Positions 9,730 to 18,949 of a DNA stretch of 37,372 bases are shown in pieces. Source of the DNA: an uncultured Gammaproteobacteria bacterium (lineage in GTDB: Bacteria; Pseudomonadota; Gammaproteobacteria; Pseudomonadales; Azotimanducaceae); NCBI GenBank assembly GCA_913043815.1, contig CAJWNY010000024.1:1-37372 (forward strand). The letters run 5' to 3'. Below the pieces are notes generated by a model, which had not been told where the DNA came from, did no database searches, and saw only the letters and a program-made list of their open reading frames with translations. The position numbers were made by a program, and so were the translations under genes. Each line of letters begins with the position of its first letter. The stretch's first letter is position 1.

Positions 9730-9759
9730 ATGGGTCAGAAATTAACAGAGAAATCTTAA

Positions 9760-10020
9760 GTGAATATACAGGTTAAATTTTTTGCCTCACTGCGCGAGCA
9801 AGTCGGCACAAGCGAATTACAAGTCAGCGCTGTTAACCTTGAAACGTTACTTAATGCGTTAAAGGCGCGCTTGACTGAGACCGGGATTGAGCCTTTGCTT
9901 TCGCCGAATGTTCGCCTGGCGGTCAACCAAGATCTTGTTAAAGGTAATTGGCGCGAAGCGGAGCTGGTTTTCACCGACGGCGATGAAGTTGCGTTTTTAC
10001 CCCCAGTGACAGGAGGCTGA
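9760..10020 (+). CDS. moaD: Molybdopterin synthase sulfur carrier subunit MoaD
   Basis: A small ubiquitin-like protein whose C-terminal glycine is thiocarboxylated and donates sulfur to the pterin within the MoaD-MoaE complex. It is 86 residues and ends in PPVTGG; the terminal Gly-Gly is the functional signature. The start is a GTG 30 bases after the moaC stop (MNIQVKFFASLREQVG). It is closely coupled to moaE, whose ribosome-binding site lies within the end of moaD. Confidence 0.93.
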   Translation: MNIQVKFFASLREQVGTSELQVSAVNLETLLNALKARLTETGIEPLLSPNVRLAVNQDLVKGNWREAELVFTDGDEVAFLPPVTGG

Positions 10021-10021
10021 G

Positions 10022-10495
10022 TTGGATCAGCAAATACAAATCCAGCAACAGGACTTTAGCGTCGATAAAATTTATGCTGCTATGCGTCATGAATATGGCA
10101 ATAAAGTAGGCGCGATTGCCAGTTTTGTTGGATTAGTGCGCGACCACAATGCCGCTGCCGGCGACGGTGGCGACGTGCAAACCTTGACCATTGAGCACTA
10201 CCCAGGAATGACCGAAAAAAGTATTCAAAAAATTCTCGATTATGCCGAAGAGCGTTGGCCTTTGATTGCTATTCACGTGGTGCACCGTGTTGGCACTATG
10301 GCACCCAGTGAACAAATTGTCTTGGTTATGGTGGCGTCAAGCCATCGAGACGCTGCATTTGCAGGCGCGCAATATGTTATGGACTGCCTTAAGACCGAGG
10401 CTGTTTTTTGGAAAAATGAACGGTCCGACTTAGGCCAAGGCTGGGTGGAATCAACCAACGCCGATAAGTTTCGCGCCAAGATGTGGGACAGCTAG
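10022..10495 (+). CDS. moaE: Molybdopterin synthase catalytic subunit MoaE
   Basis: Large subunit of molybdopterin synthase, which converts cyclic pyranopterin monophosphate into molybdopterin using two MoaD thiocarboxylates. It is 157 residues. GAIASFVGLVRDHN, IEHYPGMTEK and HRVGTMAPSEQIV are typical. The two catalytic-region lysines are at about K124 and K131 in LKTEAVFWKNE. The start is TTG, one base after the moaD stop, supported by a strong AGGAGG at 10011-10016. The arrangement implies translational coupling with moaD. Confidence 0.94.
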   Translation: MDQQIQIQQQDFSVDKIYAAMRHEYGNKVGAIASFVGLVRDHNAAAGDGGDVQTLTIEHYPGMTEKSIQKILDYAEERWPLIAIHVVHRVGTMAPSEQIVLVMVASSHRDAAFAGAQYVMDCLKTEAVFWKNERSDLGQGWVESTNADKFRAKMWDS

Positions 10496-10927
10496 CGGAA
10501 CAAGTTAGCACCATAATTTTTAGGGCTTAATTCTCGGCAAAGTTTACATTTTTAATATGCACCGAAAACCGGCCTGAGTTGCACATGTTCGGTACGAGGT
10601 CTATATTGGGTTCCCCCGCGGGTGACGTAGTGCGTGGGCTATGGCCGACTGGTAGAGCATCATTCTACCTCTTCAAGGAATTGTTCACCGAACTTATCTA
10701 GCGCAATTATTGTTAGCAGCAAAAGGTAGTTACAGGGTTCATTTAGTTCGAATTTAATGCTAGCGCAGTACCGATGGAATGCCGTCAACAAGCGACTAAT
10801 TTCAATCGCAGTTAAAATATAAGATCACATAAAGATCGAATGCAGGGCAAATTAGCTCTATAGCAGTAGCTCTCGCCAAATTATTGGCGCAGGAGTCAAG
10901 ATAAGAGAAGACAAGCAAGGGAAATTG
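10496..10927. other. Intergenic region moaE-idh without a visible gene
   Basis: This is 432 bases with stops in all frames and no supported coding region. It holds a GC-rich patch around 10610-10625 and an AT-rich stretch with TAAAAT at 10813, which might be part of the idh promoter although no good -35 box is properly spaced. No tRNA cloverleaf and no strong hairpin with a T-run were found. Its length suggests a long idh leader or regulatory region. Confidence 0.5.
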
Positions 10928-13150
10928 ATGAGCGACGAACAAAAAATTATTTATACTGAAACTGACGAAGCCCCACGCCTAGCCACATACTCGCTGTTAC
11001 CCATAATCAAAGGATTCTCAGATGCAGCGGGCATTCAAGTTGAGACTCGAGACATTTCCTTAGCTGGTCGGATAATAGCCACATTCCCTGAAATGCTGAG
11101 CCCCGAACAAAGAATTTCCGACGACCTAGCCGAGTTGGGTGTACTTACTAGCGATCCTGCAGCAAACATTATAAAACTCCCGAATATCAGTGCCTCAAAC
11201 CCACAAATTCATGAGGCGGTAAGAGAGCTACAGGGTAAAGGTTATAACCTCCCAGATTATCCTGAAGAGCCGGTTAATGACGCTGAAAAGGAAATTCAGG
11301 CGCGCTATGACACGGTGAAAGGCAGCGCGGTAAATCCTGTATTGCGCGAGGGTAATTCCGACCGTCGAGCCGCGCCAGCGGTAAAGGATTATGCAAAAAA
11401 ACACCCGCACTCTATGGGTGTTTGGTCAACTTCATCTAAATCGCATGTTGCTCACATGTCTGCTGGCGACTTCTATGCAAGCGAATTGTCTACCAATATG
11501 CAGCAAGACGACGTCCTGAGTATTGAGTTTATATCAGCCTCTGGACAGACCACTTTGCTGGCGAGCAATGTTGCGGTAAGCCAAGGCGAAATAGTAGATG
11601 CCGCATTTATGAGCAAGAGAGCGCTGTGCGATTTTTATGCTGAGCAAATTGCGGGTACTGAAGAAGGCGTATTATTCTCGCTGCACTTAAAAGCGACCAT
11701 GATGAAAGTCTCTGATCCTATTATTTTTGGCCACGCTGTCAAAGCTTTTTACAAAGACGCGTTTGCCAAGCATGAAGAATTGTTTGAGCAGTTGGGTATT
11801 GATGCTAGTAACGGCATTGGCGATGCCTACGAAAAAATTAAGTCTCTTCCTGCTGACCAACAAGCGTCGGTTAAAGCTGATCTAGATACGTGTTTTGCGA
11901 CCGGCCCTGATATGGCGATGGTGGATTCAGATAGAGGCATATCAAATCTTCATGTGCCCAGTGACATAATTGTAGATGCATCCATGCCAGCGGCTATTCG
12001 TGAATCAGGCAAAATGTGGGCACCTGATGGCGACTTGCGTGACATGAAGGCTGTTATTCCTGATCGCTGCTATGCCGGAGTATATGCCGAAACCATCAAC
12101 GATTGTCGGGCTAACGGTGCATTCGAGCCAACCACGATGGGCTCTACATCAAATGTAGGATTGATGGCGCAAAAAGCCGAAGAATATGGCTCGCACAACA
12201 CCACTTTTGAAGCGCTAGGAAGTGGAGTGATACGCACGCTGAATAGCGTTGGAGATGTACTGCACAGTCACAATGTTGAAGAAGGTGATATCTGGCGGCT
12301 TTGCAGAGTAAAAGATGCACCGGTACAAGACTGGATTAAGCTTGCGGTAAACCGTGGCAAAGCCACAGGCGCCCAGGTGATATTTTGGCTTGATGAAAAT
12401 CGTGCACATGACCAACAGTTGATTGCAAAAATTAGTCAGTATCTGCCTCAGCACGATACTGCGAATTTAGACATTAAGATTTTGGAACCTGCTGCTGCAA
12501 CCAGACACACGCTGGCAGTGATGCGTGAAGGCCGAGACACTATCTCTGTTACAGGCAACGTTTTACGCGATTATTTGACTGACCTATTCCCTATATTGGA
12601 ACTAGGCACTAGCGCTAAAATGCTTTCGATCGTGCCATTGATAGAGGGAGGTGGCTTGTTCGAAACAGGCGCCGGTGGTTCTGCACCAAAGCACGTTCAA
12701 CAATTTGAAAAAGAAGGGCACTTACGCTGGGACAGCTTAGGTGAATTTCTGGCTCTAGGTGCCTCGTATGAGCATCTTGCATACACCTTTGACAACAGCG
12801 CCGCGAAATTGCTTGGCGATACGCTGAATGATGCCATTGGCGAGTTTCTTGAAAGTGATAAATCGCCATCGCGAAAAGTAAATGAATTAGATAACCGTGG
12901 CAGCCACTTTTACTTGGCGAAGTATTGGGCTGAGGCAATGAGTCGGCAGAACGTAGATAGCGCCCTGGCAGATAGATTTGCAGTACTCGCAAAAACGTTA
13001 GGTGATAATGAAGATGCTATTAACCAACAATTGCTTGCCGCTCAGGGTGAACCTGTTGATGTAGGTGGCTATTACTCTCCAGATCCTCTTAAAGTGGATA
13101 AAGCCATGCGCCCTTCGGCAATTCTTAACGCAGCAATTACAGCACTTTAG
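10928..13150 (+). CDS. icd: Isocitrate dehydrogenase (NADP+), monomeric type
   Basis: Oxidatively decarboxylates isocitrate to 2-oxoglutarate in the TCA cycle. The 740-residue length and the whole sequence (for example [20 protein letters not shown] and the C-terminal [10 protein letters not shown]) belong to the monomeric IDH family, not the dimeric ~415-residue type of E. coli. The ATG at 10928 follows a TTG codon that is also in frame at 10925. No dimeric icd is in the window, although Pseudomonas has both side by side at this position. The gene stands alone with a long upstream region and converges on cspD. Confidence 0.95.
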   Translation: MSDEQKIIYTETDEAPRLATYSLLPIIKGFSDAAGIQVETRDISLAGRIIATFPEMLSPEQRISDDLAELGVLTSDPAANIIKLPNISASNPQIHEAVRELQGKGYNLPDYPEEPVNDAEKEIQARYDTVKGSAVNPVLREGNSDRRAAPAVKDYAKKHPHSMGVWSTSSKSHVAHMSAGDFYASELSTNMQQDDVLSIEFISASGQTTLLASNVAVSQGEIVDAAFMSKRALCDFYAEQIAGTEEGVLFSLHLKATMMKVSDPIIFGHAVKAFYKDAFAKHEELFEQLGIDASNGIGDAYEKIKSLPADQQASVKADLDTCFATGPDMAMVDSDRGISNLHVPSDIIVDASMPAAIRESGKMWAPDGDLRDMKAVIPDRCYAGVYAETINDCRANGAFEPTTMGSTSNVGLMAQKAEEYGSHNTTFEALGSGVIRTLNSVGDVLHSHNVEEGDIWRLCRVKDAPVQDWIKLAVNRGKATGAQVIFWLDENRAHDQQLIAKISQYLPQHDTANLDIKILEPAAATRHTLAVMREGRDTISVTGNVLRDYLTDLFPILELGTSAKMLSIVPLIEGGGLFETGAGGSAPKHVQQFEKEGHLRWDSLGEFLALGASYEHLAYTFDNSAAKLLGDTLNDAIGEFLESDKSPSRKVNELDNRGSHFYLAKYWAEAMSRQNVDSALADRFAVLAKTLGDNEDAINQQLLAAQGEPVDVGGYYSPDPLKVDKAMRPSAILNAAITAL

Positions 13151-13248
13151 CTCTCAAAGTTAAAGTCCGACGGAAGTGGTCGAAGACGCTTAAAAGTTGA
13201 GGCGGGGTTGGCCGTGAGGGTTAAAAGATAGATGCGCAGGGGAGCTCA

Positions 13249-13262
13249 GCCAGAGTTCTGGC
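13249..13262. terminator. Weak hairpin between idh and cspD
   Basis: GCCAG-AGTT-CTGGC forms a five-pair stem with a four-base loop about 100 bases after the idh stop, followed by CCACGGGTTTT. The stem is short and the T-run is poor, so it is at best a weak terminator. It is the only candidate I see between these convergent genes. Confidence 0.25.
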
Positions 13263-13365
13263 CCACGGGTTTTAGTGAGATCATCTAATCTAAAAGGAAA
13301 GCTAGGGACGCGCGCTTTTAGTTCTCTGTATCAGTAGAATTCCCAGTTTCCTCAAACGATCCTGC

Positions 13366-13608
13366 TTAATCATCGCTGTCTTCCGAACTTTCAGTTGGCG
13401 CTGGACTGGTGCTAACGATGTTAATCGCGTGCAACCCCTTATCGCCTTCTTCTATTTCGAATTCAACCGGCTCTCCGGCACGTAAAGACTTATAGCCTTC
13501 CATCGCAATTGCAGAATAGTGAGCAAAAAGATCTATTTCCCCGTCATCGGGCAAAATAAATCCGTACCCCTTAGCATTGTTAAACCACTTTACAGTTCCA
13601 CTAGCCAT
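13366..13608 (-). CDS. cspD: Cold-shock domain protein, CspD-like
   Basis: A small nucleic-acid-binding protein of 80 residues. The single cold-shock domain shows the RNP1 motif NAKGYGFI near residues 10-17 and DLFAHYSAI (RNP2) after it. Gene position, divergent from clpS, matches cspD of E. coli and Pseudomonas, where CspD inhibits replication in stationary phase; that role is inferred. The ATG at 13608 has GGAG eight bases upstream. The reading frame continues upstream, but that part is not Csp-like. The C-terminal tail is extended and acidic (TESSEDSDD), unlike E. coli CspD. Confidence 0.9.
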   Translation of the reverse strand: MASGTVKWFNNAKGYGFILPDDGEIDLFAHYSAIAMEGYKSLRAGEPVEFEIEEGDKGLHAINIVSTSPAPTESSEDSDD

Positions 13609-13785
13609 ATTTTTCTCCACTCCGGGTCTGACTTTCCTCAAAAAATTGTCAGGAGTCAAGTTTTGAAATGGGTAGAAAAATATCCAAACGCCCCCATTTA
13701 CAAACCAGGAATGAGTAGTTTGGCTTAGCAATGTCACAAAACGTCGACAACGAGTAATTCAAGATTAGGGTGAGTTCGGAAATCA

Positions 13786-13834
13786 AGCGGACATAAGGGG
13801 ACTGGATTTCGCAAAAAAGGGTTTGTGGTCCGCT
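13786..13834. promoter_or_regulatory. Inverted repeat in the cspD-clpS divergent region
   Basis: AGCGGAC (13786-13792) faces GTCCGCT (13828-13834), perfect seven-base arms with 35 bases between. It overlaps the candidate clpS promoter and could be a paired protein-binding site. No regulator is known to me for this exact sequence. Confidence 0.3.
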
Positions 13835-13849
13835 GTATTTTTGTAAAAT
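13821..13849 (+). promoter_or_regulatory. Candidate promoter of clpS
   Basis: TAAAAT at 13844-13849 matches five of six bases of the sigma-70 -10 box. GTTTGT lies 17 bases upstream as a poor -35. Transcription would start near 13856, which leaves a sensible leader for the clpS ATG at 13903 but hardly any for the earlier GTG at 13870. Confidence 0.35.
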
Positions 13850-13902
13850 AGAGCGCTATCGGACTGGAGGTGCGGCCTTATAAGGCGCAGTTGGGTTTGG
13901 CA

Positions 13903-14301
13903 ATGGATGAGCGAATGATTGATGAAAGCGGATTAGAGTTGGAGCGCCGAGTTTCGTGGTTTGGAAGCGCTGATGACGACGATGAAGGCATTGCGGGTGA
14001 TCGGGATATTGGGCTTGCTACGGCTGAAGCAAAACCCGAACTTAAGCGACCATCCATGTACAAGGTGCTTCTTCTAAATGATGACTATACCCCAATGGAA
14101 TTTGTGGTTCATATTTTAGAGAATTTTTTTTCCATGCAGAGAGAAAAAGCGACTCAAATTATGCTGGTAGTGCACAGCGAAGGCAAAGCAGTTGTGGGCA
14201 TTTACCCTAGAGATATTGCAGAAACGAAATCTGAGCAGGTTAATTTGTACGCTCAAGAAAATAACCATCCGCTGATGTCGAGTGTTGAGATGACGGACTA
14301 A
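13903..14301 (+). CDS. clpS: ATP-dependent Clp protease adaptor ClpS
   Basis: Binds N-degron substrates (N-terminal Leu, Phe, Tyr, Trp) and delivers them to ClpA. The conserved core [21 protein letters not shown] carries the NDDYTPM segment that lines the N-degron pocket, followed by [20 protein letters not shown]. From the ATG at 13903 it is 132 residues, longer than the ~106 of E. coli. The N-terminal extension is acidic ([14 protein letters not shown]). The start is uncertain: GTG 13870 and ATG 13915 are also in frame, and neither has a clear ribosome-binding site. It precedes clpA by 24 bases. Confidence 0.93.
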   Translation: MDERMIDESGLELERRVSWFGSADDDDEGIAGDRDIGLATAEAKPELKRPSMYKVLLLNDDYTPMEFVVHILENFFSMQREKATQIMLVVHSEGKAVVGIYPRDIAETKSEQVNLYAQENNHPLMSSVEMTD

Positions 14302-14325
14302 CCGAACCAAAAGTAGTGAATATAA

Positions 14326-16587
14326 ATGCTAAGTAAAGAATTAGAACAATCGCTGAATGCAGTAGCTCAACAAGCCAATGCTAAGAGACACGAATTTGTC
14401 ACTGTGGAGCACTTGCTATTAGCTCTTACTCAAAACGACGGTGCGATAGAGGTGCTACGTAATGTGGGCGCAGATGTGGCGGGGCTTAAGCATGAGCTTG
14501 AGAGTTATATTGAAGACACCACGCCAGTGCTATCTCTGGAAGATGAGGAGCATGGCCCTCAGACTACTCTTGGTTTTCAGCGAGTGGTCTCGCGTGCGCT
14601 GTTTCATGTGCAGTCCTCCGGGCGTAAAGAGGTTACTGGAGCTAATGTTTTGGTTGCCATATACAGTGAGCAAGAAAGCCAAGCGGTTTATATGCTTAAG
14701 GCCCAGGGCGTTACGCGTATTGACGTGGTCAATTATATCTCGCATGGCATTAGTAAAGTTCCTGACGAGGACGGAGGGGATTTAGATGCCGGATCCCAAG
14801 GCGTAGAAGGCGAAGCTGCGGAAGAAAAACCCTCAGCTTTAGCGTCTTACGCGACTAATCTTAACGAAGAGGCCAAGGCAGGCAGGGTAGATCCTCTTAT
14901 CGGGCGTGACGAAGAGTTGGAGCGTGTTATTCAAATTCTCTGCCGCCGGCGTAAAAACAACCCGCTTCTCGTAGGAGAGTCGGGGGTGGGCAAAACCGCG
15001 ATAGCCGAGGGTCTAGCGAAACGCATTGTTGATGGCAAAGTCCCTGAGGTAGTTAGCGATAGTGTGATTTTCTCCCTAGATTTAGGCGCGTTGGTTGCGG
15101 GCACGAAGTATCGAGGCGATTTTGAGAAGCGCTTTAAAGCGGTTCTAGCAGAATTAAAGAGCACTGAACATTCGATCCTTTTTATTGACGAAATCCATAC
15201 TATTATTGGCGCAGGTGCAGCTTCTGGTGGAGTGATGGATGCATCTAATCTACTTAAACCGCTTTTGACTTCAGGACAGATGCGCTGCATGGGTTCTACG
15301 ACATATCAAGAATATCGCGGTATCTTTGATAAGGATCGGGCTTTGTCCCGCAGGTTTCAAAAAATAGATGTGCCTGAGCCAGATGTAGACGATACCTATC
15401 GCATCTTAAAGGGGCTTAAGTCGCGTTTCGAAGAGCACTATAAAATCCGCTATACTGATAAGGCATTGCGTACGGCGTCAGAGTTAGCGGCCAAGTATAT
15501 TAATGATCGTTTTATGCCTGACAAAGCAATTGATGTGGTTGACGAAGCAGGGGCCGCTCAACAATTGCTCCCGCCCAGTCGCCGAAAGAAAAGTATTGGC
15601 GCTTCGGACGTCGAACAGGTGGTGGCAAAGATTGCACGCATTCCATCGTCTCAAGTGACTTCATCGGACAAGGCATCGCTGCGAGATTTAAACGGTAACC
15701 TTAAGATGGCGGTGTTCGGTCAAGACGAAGCTATTGAGCAACTCGCTACAGCGATTAAGTTGTCGCGCGCGGGGCTTAAGAGCGGCGATAAGCCCATTGG
15801 ATCATTCTTGTTTGCAGGTCCAACCGGTGTAGGTAAAACCGAGGTCTCCAAGCAATTGGCGCACGCAATGGGTGTCGAATTGCTTCGTTATGATATGTCT
15901 GAGTACATGGAGCGACACACAGTTTCAAGACTAATCGGTGCACCTCCAGGATACGTTGGCTTTGACCAAGGTGGCTTGCTGACGGAAGCGGTGACAAAAC
16001 ACCCCCACTGCGTAGTTTTATTAGATGAGATTGAGAAGGCGCATCCCGAGGTATTTAACTTGCTTCTGCAAGTTATGGATCACGGTACCTTGACCGACAA
16101 CAACGGTCGTAAAGCAGATTTTCGCAATGTAGTAGTGATCATGACTACTAATGCAGGTGCGCAGGAAATGAATCGCTCATCTATTGGGTTCTCTGAGCAG
16201 GACAACTCCACTGACGGCATGGAGGTGATTCGACGAATGTTCACGCCGGAATTTCGCAATCGCCTAGACGCCATAGTGCAGTTCAGCCCTTTAAGTATTC
16301 AAGTGGTGAAAACGGTTGTGGATAAGTTCTTAACGGAACTACAGGCTCAGTTAGACGAGAAGCGGGTAACTTTGGAAGTGGATGAAGATGCCAGGGATTG
16401 GCTTGCCCGAGAAGGTTATGATGAGAAGATGGGGGCCCGACCTATGCAGCGCCTGATCCAAGAAAAGATTAAGCGGCAGTTAGCTGAAGATCTACTCTTT
16501 GGTGAGCTCACACAAGGCGGCGTGGTAACCGTCGGGGTGGAAGATGGCGAACTTTCCGTAAAGGTGCTCTCTGCGGCAGATGCCTAA
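14326..16587 (+). CDS. clpA: ATP-dependent Clp protease ATP-binding subunit ClpA
   Basis: An AAA+ unfoldase that feeds proteins to ClpP. It is 753 residues, as in E. coli. An N-terminal Clp-N domain is followed by two ATPase modules: Walker A GESGVGKT near residue 213 with Walker B ILFIDE near 284, and Walker A GPTGVGKT near 497 with Walker B VVLLDE near 562. A ClpP-docking IGF tripeptide is at about residue 620, where E. coli has IGL. It lacks the long middle coiled coil of ClpB, which settles the identity. It is co-transcribed with its adaptor gene clpS. clpP is not in the window. Confidence 0.97.
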   Translation: MLSKELEQSLNAVAQQANAKRHEFVTVEHLLLALTQNDGAIEVLRNVGADVAGLKHELESYIEDTTPVLSLEDEEHGPQTTLGFQRVVSRALFHVQSSGRKEVTGANVLVAIYSEQESQAVYMLKAQGVTRIDVVNYISHGISKVPDEDGGDLDAGSQGVEGEAAEEKPSALASYATNLNEEAKAGRVDPLIGRDEELERVIQILCRRRKNNPLLVGESGVGKTAIAEGLAKRIVDGKVPEVVSDSVIFSLDLGALVAGTKYRGDFEKRFKAVLAELKSTEHSILFIDEIHTIIGAGAASGGVMDASNLLKPLLTSGQMRCMGSTTYQEYRGIFDKDRALSRRFQKIDVPEPDVDDTYRILKGLKSRFEEHYKIRYTDKALRTASELAAKYINDRFMPDKAIDVVDEAGAAQQLLPPSRRKKSIGASDVEQVVAKIARIPSSQVTSSDKASLRDLNGNLKMAVFGQDEAIEQLATAIKLSRAGLKSGDKPIGSFLFAGPTGVGKTEVSKQLAHAMGVELLRYDMSEYMERHTVSRLIGAPPGYVGFDQGGLLTEAVTKHPHCVVLLDEIEKAHPEVFNLLLQVMDHGTLTDNNGRKADFRNVVVIMTTNAGAQEMNRSSIGFSEQDNSTDGMEVIRRMFTPEFRNRLDAIVQFSPLSIQVVKTVVDKFLTELQAQLDEKRVTLEVDEDARDWLAREGYDEKMGARPMQRLIQEKIKRQLAEDLLFGELTQGGVVTVGVEDGELSVKVLSAADA

Positions 16588-16630
16588 TCCCTCGCCGCGG
16601 TCGAAAAAAGCGTAGTTCGAAAGGTTTTTA

Positions 16631-16655
16631 GGAGCTGCTTATAATGGCAGTCTCC
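16631..16655. terminator. Hairpin between convergent clpA and infA
   Basis: GGAGCTGC (16631-16638) pairs with GCAG-T-CTCC (16647-16655), with one bulged base and an eight-base loop. It is 43 bases after the clpA stop. No strong T-run follows, so termination efficiency is doubtful. E. coli has a tRNA-Ser gene near here; none is present. Confidence 0.4.
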
Positions 16656-16714
16656 AGGTGCTTTCTTCATCGATTTTCTTAGACGAGAGAGGGCTTTACG
16701 CATGAGCTTGAATG

Positions 16715-16930
16715 CTACATTCTGAAAGTAATTCTACCTTTGCTCAAATCGTAGGGCGTTAGCTCTACTTTGACTTTGTCACCGGTGAGAATTCTGATGT
16801 AATTTTTTCTCATTTTGCCGGAAATATGAGCTGTGACCATGTGGCCGTTTTCTAACTCAACTCTGAACATGGTATTGGGTAATGTATCTACCACCGTACC
16901 GTCCATTTCAATCTGCTCTTCTTTAGCCAT
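16715..16930 (-). CDS. infA: Translation initiation factor IF-1
   Basis: Binds the 30S A site during initiation together with IF-2 and IF-3. It is 71 residues, an S1/OB-fold protein nearly identical to E. coli IF-1 by eye ([37 protein letters not shown]). The position between clpA and bpt-aat follows the Pseudomonas order. It is on the strand opposite to clpA and 98 bases downstream of bpt. Confidence 0.98.
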   Translation of the reverse strand: MAKEEQIEMDGTVVDTLPNTMFRVELENGHMVTAHISGKMRKNYIRILTGDKVKVELTPYDLSKGRITFRM

Positions 16931-17028
16931 GCGGCCCTATGTCCTAGTGTTTGGGCGCGCATTGTGCCGTAATGGCGCGATAAATAGAAGCGGCTAATTT
17001 CCCTCTATTCGTCCAAAGCCGTAGAGGA

Positions 17029-17751
17029 CTAATTCAAACGTACCCATGTATCGTTAACAAACAGCTCAGTTGGCCGGTAGTTTGTCTTGTAACTCATTTT
17101 TATAGAATCTTTTATCCAATACCCTAAGTAGAGAAAGGGTAAATCTCGTTCTTGGCAAAGGTCAATCTGCTTTATGACACTGAGTACGCCGAGGCTGCGT
17201 TTGGGCTCAGAAGGTTCAAAAAAGGTGTAAATAGCAGAGAGGCCTTGGGTGAGTTGATCTGTCACCCCGACGCTCAACAGACGTTCTCCTTCATAGATAG
17301 AGACGAAGATACTCGAGCACCACTCACTGAGTAGAAAGGAGCGAAATTGATCCTCTGTTGCCGGATACATATCGCCGTCAGCGTGCCTTTGGTTAATGTA
17401 GCGCTCGTACAAGTTGTAATGGCGTTTACTGAATTTGGCTTCTTCAACTACCACTCTTAGGTCTTTATTGCGTTTCATAATTCGTCGTTGGCTGCGACTT
17501 GGAGCAAAGCTATCTGCTGGTACTCTAGTTGGCACACACGCAGAACATGAAGCACAGTGTGGCCGGTATAGATGCCCACCGCTTCGCCGAAAGCCACTGG
17601 CAGAGAGTGTTTGATACAAATCATTGGAGATTATTTGCCTTGGGTCAACGAACAGAGTTTGCGCGTCAGCTCGATCTAAATAGGAGCAAGGGTGTGGGGG
17701 AGTCAAAAAAAACTCAACCCGTTCCTCGTTTGAATCTTCCAAAGAACTCAT
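17029..17751 (-). CDS. bpt: Aspartate/glutamate leucyltransferase Bpt (arginyltransferase family)
   Basis: Transfers Leu from leucyl-tRNA to proteins with N-terminal Asp or Glu, making an N-degron for ClpS-ClpAP. It is 240 residues, homologous to eukaryotic Ate1. The N-terminal cysteine cluster is clear: HPCSYLDRADAQTLF, then RPHCASCSACVPTRV. The C-terminal half has the acyltransferase core (YTFFEPSEPKRSLGVLS, LYLGYWIKDSIKMSYK). Its start overlaps the aat stop by four bases (ATGA), so translation is coupled. Bacterial members with this neighbourhood are called Bpt; the exact donor amino acid is known only from family members. Confidence 0.93.
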   Translation of the reverse strand: MSSLEDSNEERVEFFLTPPHPCSYLDRADAQTLFVDPRQIISNDLYQTLSASGFRRSGGHLYRPHCASCSACVPTRVPADSFAPSRSQRRIMKRNKDLRVVVEEAKFSKRHYNLYERYINQRHADGDMYPATEDQFRSFLLSEWCSSIFVSIYEGERLLSVGVTDQLTQGLSAIYTFFEPSEPKRSLGVLSVIKQIDLCQERDLPFLYLGYWIKDSIKMSYKTNYRPTELFVNDTWVRLN

Positions 17752-18461
17752 GAAGCGCTTACGTGAGAGGGCAGTTGCCAGTTGCCTAATCTAGTGTCAC
17801 TCAGATTGTTTTGCGCAAGCTTAGCTAAAAACTCATTTCTTGGCATAGAGATAACCCCAAGGGTTGCTAAATGCGGGTTCATCATTTGACAGTCAATCAG
17901 CTCAAAATCCCAGCTTTGCAGGAGTTCATGTAGTTTGAAAAAGGCTGCTTTAGATGCATCACTAGCTTGAGCAAACATAGACTCGCCGAAAAACATATTG
18001 CCTAGGGACAATCCGTAGAGACCGCCTACTAGGGCCTCGTCCTGCCATACCTCAATGCTGTGGGCTAGTCCGGCCAGATGCAGTTCTTCATAGGCTCCCA
18101 TCATAGCTGGGGTGATCCAAGTGCCCACCGTGTCCGCTCGCGTTGCTGCACATGCTCTTATAACCGAGCCAAAATTTGCATCAGCAGTTATCTGGAAATT
18201 ATTGCCGCGTAGCTTTTTCTTAAGGCTGCGGCTGACCTTCATTTGACCCGGCTCTATAACCCCCCGCTCGCTGGGACACCACCAATACACTGGGCCTGAA
18301 TCATCGTCAAACCAAGGGAAAACTCCCCGACAATAGGCTTCAATCAACCATTGCGCTGAAAGCTCGCCACCAATAGCGAGCAGGCCATCGGGTTCATCCA
18401 AGGCCTCCTCTCCGGGTGGAAACCAGATCGGCGAGGATGGTAATAAAGGCAGCTCTGGCAA
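17748..18461 (-). CDS. aat: Leucyl/phenylalanyl-tRNA-protein transferase Aat
   Basis: Adds Leu or Phe to N-terminal Lys or Arg, creating N-degrons recognised by ClpS. It is 237 residues. The conserved features are FPPGEEALDEPDGLLAIGG, YCRGVFPWF, YWWCPSERGVI, VGGLYGLSLGNMFFGESMF and DASKAAF, with the late LIDCQMMNPHLATLG. The start is a TTG eight bases after the upstream gene's stop; I see no good ribosome-binding site, but the N-terminus aligns with the family from here. It is translationally coupled to bpt. Confidence 0.95.
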   Translation of the reverse strand: MPELPLLPSSPIWFPPGEEALDEPDGLLAIGGELSAQWLIEAYCRGVFPWFDDDSGPVYWWCPSERGVIEPGQMKVSRSLKKKLRGNNFQITADANFGSVIRACAATRADTVGTWITPAMMGAYEELHLAGLAHSIEVWQDEALVGGLYGLSLGNMFFGESMFAQASDASKAAFFKLHELLQSWDFELIDCQMMNPHLATLGVISMPRNEFLAKLAQNNLSDTRLGNWQLPSHVSAS

Positions 18462-18469
18462 GTTTGCTG

Positions 18470-18751
18470 CTACGGGATCGGTAAAAGCGCTAGAAAGGGC
18501 TTAGCTTTTCTGTGGGTTTTTATGACCTGCGCAAGAGTGCGGCCCTCTTTGTCAACCACGTCTAACCGCCCACCCGCCGCACTATAAATCTTCAAAAAAC
18601 GGGCAAAATCCTCCGGCCGCATACTGCGGTAAGCGTGTAAAAGTTTACTGTAGTCAGCAGGTTCGTCACCTAATGGACCTTTGTCGAGAAAACCTTTAAC
18701 TCGGTCATCGTCCCAAACTTCGTCGGTGATTTTGGCTTTATCTACTCGCAT
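18470..18751 (-). CDS. Small conserved protein, PA4642-like, upstream of aat
   Basis: A 93-residue soluble protein with no signal peptide or membrane segment. Seen: DDDRVKGFLDKGPLGDEPADY, SKLLHAYRSMRPEDFARFLKIY, AAGGRLDVVDKEGRTLAQVI. It looks helical, with an ankyrin-like end. From memory this resembles the PA4642 family of uncharacterised gammaproteobacterial proteins, but I could not check. The ATG at 18751 is chosen because the residues before it (the frame opens at 18835) are unlike the rest and poor in conserved character. It lies eight bases upstream of aat in a probable three-gene operon with bpt. The function is unknown. Confidence 0.7.
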   Translation of the reverse strand: MRVDKAKITDEVWDDDRVKGFLDKGPLGDEPADYSKLLHAYRSMRPEDFARFLKIYSAAGGRLDVVDKEGRTLAQVIKTHRKAKPFLALLPIP

Positions 18752-18949
18752 TATTTTCGTACCGATCAATAAAAGGCTGATTGTACGGCGAGTAGCGCTG
18801 AACGTCTTGTATTTTGCCAAATAACGCGCTTTCAAGCCTTATCCTCAATGTTTTGGCACCTTTCATAACCGCTCATTTTATGATCTAGAGGTGTTTGTGC
18901 CGACATCAGCTAATGCGTACACTTGGGCAAGATTCAACGGAGTCAATCT

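Noticed and set aside
10496..10927. Possible tRNA in the moaE-idh gap (GTTCGAATT near 10747)
   Set aside because: The T-arm-like sequence has no matching acceptor, D or anticodon stems around it.
16588..16714. tRNA-Ser gene expected between clpA and infA as in E. coli
   Set aside because: No cloverleaf can be built; only a bulged hairpin is present, and infA is on the opposite strand.
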